Of a stretch of DNA of 19,539 nt, positions 16,219 through 19,539 are shown piece after piece. Numbering within the stretch: position 1 is the stretch's first letter; each line of letters begins with the position of its first letter. The position numbers and the translations under genes were made by a program. The DNA is from JASFYU01 sp045046905 (GTDB taxonomy: Bacteria; Bacteroidota; Bacteroidia; Flavobacteriales; Flavobacteriaceae). The notes below the pieces were generated by a model. That model saw only the letters and a list, made by a program, of their open reading frames with translations. It was not told where the DNA came from and made no database searches. Where the stretch lies: the NCBI GenBank assembly GCA_045046905.1, contig JASFYU010000017.1, forward strand, positions 1 through 19,539, in the 5' to 3' direction.

Positions 16219-17007
16219 ATGAAAAGATTATTCTCTATCCTAGCAATAGCTGGGTTATTTGTCCTAAGTACAAATACGGTAAATGCTAAGACGACTGCTA
16301 CTACAATGGTTTCAAGTTTGTCTACTACAGTTGCTGCAACGGCGGTTATGCTTCAAGATGATGCTCCGGCAGCAGAAAAGGGCTTTACGCAAGTTCTAAA
16401 AGAGCAGTATATTAAAGGTGGAGCTGGTTTTATGAGCTTTGTTTTGATATGTTTGATTTTAGGTTTGGCAGTAGCTATTGAAAGAATTATTTACTTGAAT
16501 TTAGCCAGTACCAATACAGCTAAGTTACAACAACAGGTAGAAGATGCCTTGGCATCAGGTGGTGTCGAAGCGGCCAAAGAAGTTTGTAGAAACACAAAAG
16601 GGCCGGTAGCTTCTATATATTATCAGGGGCTTGATAGGGTCGGCGATGGCGTCGAGTCTGCTGAAAAAGCCATTGTTTCATACGGTGGGGTTCAAATGGG
16701 TCAATTAGAGAAGAATGTTTCTTGGTTGGGTCTTTTTATCGCTATTGCTCCAATGCTTGGTTTCATGGGTACGGTAATCGGTATGATTGCGGCTTTTGAG
16801 AAAATTAGTGCGGTAGGTAATTTAAGTGCCTCTCTTATTGCAGGTGATATTCAAGTTGCATTATTGACGACTGTATTTGGTCTTATAACGGCTATTATAC
16901 TTCAGATTTTTTATAACTACATTATCGCAAAAATCGATAGTATCGTTAATGATATGGAAGATTCTTCGATTTCTTTGATTGATATGTTGGTTGATCACAA
17001 AAAATAA
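16219..17007 (+). CDS. exbB: ExbB/TolQ/MotA-family proton channel
   Basis: ExbB and ExbD form an inner-membrane proton channel that uses the proton gradient to drive a periplasmic partner, usually TonB. The 262-residue protein has an N-terminal signal peptide (MKRLFSILAIAGLFVLSTNTVNA) and a low-complexity Thr/Ala segment, as Bacteroidota ExbBs often do. Three membrane helices follow (about 70-93, 168-191 and 212-237). Helix 2 carries the family core GLFIAIAPMLGFMGTVIGMI. I chose ATG 16219 because it opens the signal peptide; the frame is also open from a TTG at 16210. It is the first gene of a four-gene operon with 24, 12 and 12 bases between genes. A TTG / TACTTTTT pair upstream (16131 and 16151) is only a weak promoter match. 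Confidence 0.93.
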   Translation: MKRLFSILAIAGLFVLSTNTVNAKTTATTMVSSLSTTVAATAVMLQDDAPAAEKGFTQVLKEQYIKGGAGFMSFVLICLILGLAVAIERIIYLNLASTNTAKLQQQVEDALASGGVEAAKEVCRNTKGPVASIYYQGLDRVGDGVESAEKAIVSYGGVQMGQLEKNVSWLGLFIAIAPMLGFMGTVIGMIAAFEKISAVGNLSASLIAGDIQVALLTTVFGLITAIILQIFYNYIIAKIDSIVNDMEDSSISLIDMLVDHKK

Positions 17008-17031
17008 TAATAGGACTTAATACGAAGAATA

Positions 17032-17475
17032 ATGCACAAGTTTGTAAAAATTGGATTAATCGTTATCAGTGTTATATCGTTTGTATTTTTATTTCTCATG
17101 CCAGAAGATGATGCACCGATGGAAGTTGCTATGAATAGTAACGGTATTAGTGGAATGTTCTTTATTGCCTATTTTTTATTAGCGGTCGCCGTTGCTTCTG
17201 CTTTGATTTTTGGAGTGAAAAACATGGGTTCAAGTCCTGGTGCGCTTAAGAAAGCCGGGCTTGCGATTTTAGCTCTGGTAATAGCACTAGGTATTGCTTA
17301 TGGGCTCTCGAGCGGAACCGACATCAGTATAGAGGACATGGCAAAAAAGAATATTGATATCACTGAAGACGGTATTAAAGCCGTAGGAGCGGGTATTAAT
17401 ATGTTTGGAATACTATTACTTGTAGCGGTAAGCCTTATTGCTTTTGGAGGCATTAAAAAAGCAACTAGTAAATAA
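17032..17475 (+). CDS. Four-helix membrane protein in the exb operon, function unknown
   Basis: This 147-residue protein has four predicted membrane helices (about 5-23, 40-62, 74-92 and 119-141). A short acidic segment (PEDDAPMEV) follows helix 1, and a polar loop (SGTDISIEDMAKKNIDITEDG) lies between helices 3 and 4. I recognise no family. It sits inside the operon between exbB and the first exbD, 24 bases after the one and 12 before the other. Translation is therefore probably linked and the protein may be an accessory subunit of the proton channel. That role is inferred from position only. Confidence 0.85.
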   Translation: MHKFVKIGLIVISVISFVFLFLMPEDDAPMEVAMNSNGISGMFFIAYFLLAVAVASALIFGVKNMGSSPGALKKAGLAILALVIALGIAYGLSSGTDISIEDMAKKNIDITEDGIKAVGAGINMFGILLLVAVSLIAFGGIKKATSK

Positions 17476-17487
17476 AAAATTGAAACT

Positions 17488-18096
17488 ATGAGCAGAAGAG
17501 GAAAACCGCCAGAGGTAGATTCAGGATCTATGGCAGACATTGCGTTCTTGTTACTTATCTTTTTCTTAGTGACTACCACTATTGAAACTGATGCGGGTCT
17601 GGATCGTATGTTGCCGCCTATTGAGCCGCCTGATATTGATGTTATTATCAAGCAAAAGAACATTTTCCAAGTGAGCATTAATAAAAATGGACAATTATTA
17701 GCTGATGGGGAATTGACTGAAATCAAACAACTACGAGAAAAGGCTATGTCTTTTTTAGATAATGGTGGAGATGGAAGCTGTACCTATTGCAGAGGAGATA
17801 AGAATGCCGCTTCATCCGATAATCCTGTGAAGGCCATTATCTCGTTGAAAAATGATAGGGAGACTAAATACAGTACCTACATTACAGTTCAAAATGAGTT
17901 GGTAGGTGCGTATAATGATTTACGAAATAGGGAAGCTATGCGTTTGTTCGGAAGAAATTTCACTGATATGGAGGCTGAATACCTTAATCCTGAGACTTCA
18001 CCTAGTGTAAGGGGAGAATTGAAAGACAAGGTAAAGCGTATTCAAGAATTGTTTCCTCAAAAGTTGTCCGAGGCAGAAACTTCGAGCTCCAACTAA
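17488..18096 (+). CDS. exbD: ExbD-family proton-channel subunit, extended form with a Cys-x-x-Cys motif
   Basis: ExbD has one membrane helix and a periplasmic domain, and works with ExbB. The core is GSMADIAFLLLIFFLVTT, in which Asp17 matches the essential membrane aspartate of ExbD. The downstream RMLPPIEPP is typical of Bacteroidota copies. At 202 residues it is longer than the classical protein of about 140. The periplasmic part holds an inserted Gly-rich loop with CTYC (Cys98 and Cys101) and a charged C-terminal tail of about 60 residues. The CxxC could form a disulfide or bind metal; this is not established. It overlaps no neighbour and is 12 bases from each. Confidence 0.92.
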   Translation: MSRRGKPPEVDSGSMADIAFLLLIFFLVTTTIETDAGLDRMLPPIEPPDIDVIIKQKNIFQVSINKNGQLLADGELTEIKQLREKAMSFLDNGGDGSCTYCRGDKNAASSDNPVKAIISLKNDRETKYSTYITVQNELVGAYNDLRNREAMRLFGRNFTDMEAEYLNPETSPSVRGELKDKVKRIQELFPQKLSEAETSSSN

Positions 18097-18108
18097 AAAA
18101 GAATTACT

Positions 18109-18591
18109 ATGTCAAAATTTGCAAAGAAAAAAAGTGGAGACTTGCCTGCAGTATCAACGGCGTCATTACCCGATATTGTATTTATGTTGCTGTTTTTTTT
18201 CATGACGGTAACTGTCATGAAAGATAGTACGGTCAAGGTAGATAACGTATTGCCTAATGCTAGTGAAATCAAAAGACTAGAAAAAAAGGATAGGGTTATT
18301 ACCATTTATGTCGGTGCGCCTATGCGAGAGTATGCAAAGGTCTATGGTACCCAGCCCACAATACAGCTGAATGATAAGTTCTCTAGCCCATCTGAGGTCG
18401 GAGATTATATTCTAATGGAGCGGGCGAAGAAATCGCAAGACCTCCAAGATGTTTTGACCACCTCGCTTAAGGTCGATAAAGATGCCAATATGGGATTGAT
18501 TTCTGATATTAAGCAAGAATTGCGAAAAGTAAATGCTTTGAAAGTGAATTATACCACTTATGAAGGTAATGCTTTCAATAATCTTGATTAG
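18109..18591 (+). CDS. exbD: ExbD-family proton-channel subunit, second copy
   Basis: This is a second ExbD of 160 residues with the same plan: a short basic N-terminus, the helix SLPDIVFMLLFFFMTVTVM with Asp22 as the conserved membrane aspartate, and a periplasmic domain that lacks the CxxC loop. Tandem exbD genes are common in Bacteroidota, where the two products probably form a heterodimer on one ExbB pentamer (inference from family knowledge). A strong terminator begins 25 bases after its stop, so it is the last gene of the operon. No tonB lies in the window. Confidence 0.92.
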   Translation: MSKFAKKKSGDLPAVSTASLPDIVFMLLFFFMTVTVMKDSTVKVDNVLPNASEIKRLEKKDRVITIYVGAPMREYAKVYGTQPTIQLNDKFSSPSEVGDYILMERAKKSQDLQDVLTTSLKVDKDANMGLISDIKQELRKVNALKVNYTTYEGNAFNNLD

Positions 18592-18616
18592 AAAGTTAGT
18601 AATATTGATAATATTG

Positions 18617-18650
18617 AACGCTTCAAATATTTTATTTGGAGCGTTTTTTT
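18617..18650 (+). terminator. Rho-independent terminator of the exb operon
   Basis: A 12-bp stem with one G-T pair (AACGCTTCAAAT / ATTTGGAGCGTT) and a 5-base ATTTT loop is followed by a run of seven Ts that begins in the stem's last two bases. It separates the exb operon from the outer-membrane protein gene. Confidence 0.9.
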
Positions 18651-18678
18651 ATGCGTAAAATTGGTTAACTTTAGTCGC

Positions 18679-19362
18679 ATGAGAAGCACATTTCTTCTAC
18701 TTTTTTTTGGTGTCTTATGGGGTTCTAACGCTTCGGCCCAAGAAGCATTGTCCTTGGATAAAAAATACAAGGAAGATCAATTCTATGTAGGTATAAGCTA
18801 TAATTTTTTATTCAATAAACCCGATGATGTCACAGAACGTAATTTATCCTATGGCTTGAAATTAGGGTTTATTAAGGATATCTCATTGAACTATAATCGA
18901 ACAATTGCTTTGGGTATAGGCATGGGCTATGCTGTTAATTCATACTACTCGAATCTATTGGCGGTTGAATCGGGTAATGCCATTCATTATTCCGTGATAG
19001 ACAGTAATGATGACTTTAAAAGGAATAAGGTAGAGACCCATTTGATTGAAATGCCCTTCGAAATTCGCTGGCGAAATTCAACGGCTTCCGAATATAAATT
19101 CTGGAGAATATATGCGGGCTTTAAATTGGGGTATCTCCTTGGAGGAAGGTCTAAATTTGTTTCAGAACAATACAAGCGATCTTTTTTTAATGCCGATATT
19201 CAAAAACTGCACTACGGCCTTACATTTAATTTTGGCTATAATACGTTTAATATACATGCCTACTATTCATTGAACAACTTGTTCAATGATAATGTCACTG
19301 TAAATGGCGAGGATATTACACTTAAACCGCTTCGTATTGGTCTTATCTTTTACATTCTTTAG
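18679..19362 (+). CDS. PorT-like outer-membrane beta-barrel protein
   Basis: This 227-residue protein has a clear signal peptide (MRSTFLLLFFGVLWGSNASA, cleavage before Gln21) followed by alternating aromatic/polar strands. Examples are FYVGISYNFLF, YGLKLGFIKDISL, IALGIGMGYAV, FWRIYAGFKLGYLLGG and LHYGLTFNFGYNTFNIHAYYSL. A C-terminal strand ends RIGLIFYIL. This is an eight-strand-type outer-membrane barrel related to the PorT/outer-membrane beta-barrel domain families. True PorT (SprT) of the type IX secretion system is of similar size, but I cannot say that this is the orthologue. I chose ATG 18679, which opens the signal peptide; the frame is open back to a TTG at 18661. The terminator upstream implies its own promoter. 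Confidence 0.82.
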   Translation: MRSTFLLLFFGVLWGSNASAQEALSLDKKYKEDQFYVGISYNFLFNKPDDVTERNLSYGLKLGFIKDISLNYNRTIALGIGMGYAVNSYYSNLLAVESGNAIHYSVIDSNDDFKRNKVETHLIEMPFEIRWRNSTASEYKFWRIYAGFKLGYLLGGRSKFVSEQYKRSFFNADIQKLHYGLTFNFGYNTFNIHAYYSLNNLFNDNVTVNGEDITLKPLRIGLIFYIL

Positions 19363-19539
19363 GCTTTATATTCTGAAAATAGTAGGTGCGATCGTTAAAT
19401 TTCCGGTTACTAAAGACCTGAGTTCGACCTAAGATTTGATATGGAAAATTTGAAGGAATATCTGGATATTTCAAAAATTTTATATGATAAGATTGCCTTT
19501 TATCTGTATTTCCTTCGGATTTGATGATTTTTTTCCACT
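19343..19539 (-). CDS. Probable C-terminal end of an unidentified minus-strand gene (partial at right edge)
   Basis: A minus-strand frame enters from the right edge and stays open for 64 complete codons to TAA at 19345-19343. It ends RTYYFQNIKPKECKR. The sequence is rich in Tyr, Phe and basic residues and looks protein-like (LGRTQVFSNRKFNDRTYYF). It would overlap the end of the convergent barrel gene by 20 bases. I recognise no family, and an open stretch of this length could arise by chance, so the call is moderate. The competing plus-strand frame (19441-19524, 27 codons) is less convincing. Confidence 0.45.
   Translation of the reverse strand, partial: WKKIIKSEGNTDKRQSYHIKFLKYPDIPSNFPYQILGRTQVFSNRKFNDRTYYFQNIKPKECKR

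Noticed and set aside
17298..17726. 142-codon minus-strand open frame across the 147-residue gene and exbD
   Set aside because: It lies opposite two well-spaced operon genes, one with the ExbD core motif.
1..19539. Mobile element, prophage or defence system
   Set aside because: I found no transposase, integrase, recombinase, phage structural gene, toxin-antitoxin pair or nuclease-helicase cluster. The tRNA-Ser has no attachment-site duplicate that I can see in the window.

Overview
The window looks like a chromosomal segment of a flavobacterium (Bacteroidota, Flavobacteriaceae, probably marine). Three things point there. The base composition is low GC with A-rich translation leaders in place of strong Shine-Dalgarno sites. 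Two promoters match the Bacteroidota TTG / TAnnTTTG consensus. The gene content is also typical: Kdo transferase, Bacteroidota-type sucAB, ExbB with an N-terminal signal peptide followed by two ExbDs, and OmpA/PorT-like small barrels. The genus cannot be fixed from the sequence alone.

Left part (1-7.6 kb). The tail of an unidentified gene ends at a clear terminator. A 42-residue single-pass membrane microprotein and a sugar-porter MFS transporter follow on the minus strand, then waaA (Kdo transferase). Divergent from waaA are a DegT-family sugar aminotransferase and galE, so this block serves cell-envelope glycan synthesis. After galE comes a well-formed promoter, an array of nine CCATCAA heptamers in the predicted 5' leader, and a 118-residue protein of unknown function. 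A membrane acyltransferase of the HGSNAT/DUF5009 type converges on it.

Middle part (7.6-14.2 kb). sucA and sucB (E1 and E2 of 2-oxoglutarate dehydrogenase) form an operon. Divergently upstream of sucA lies the decayed relic of a small outer-membrane barrel gene of the kind often found beside flavobacterial sucA. A di-heme cytochrome c peroxidase-like lipoprotein and a retropepsin-like aspartic protease lie on the minus strand.

Right part (14.2-19.5 kb). A TatD nuclease is followed by an L-asparaginase pseudogene with at least four lesions, one apparently a deletion between short direct repeats. Then come tRNA-Ser(GGA) and a tight exbB / four-TM protein / exbD / exbD operon closed by a strong terminator. 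A separately transcribed outer-membrane beta-barrel gene follows, and at the edge a probable partial minus-strand gene.

Most of the window is ordinary housekeeping DNA. The items most worth a second look are the heptamer array in the leader of the 118-residue gene, the two gene relics, and the small membrane protein plus Cys-x-x-Cys ExbD in the exb operon. I see no insertion sequence, prophage, CRISPR array or defence system.
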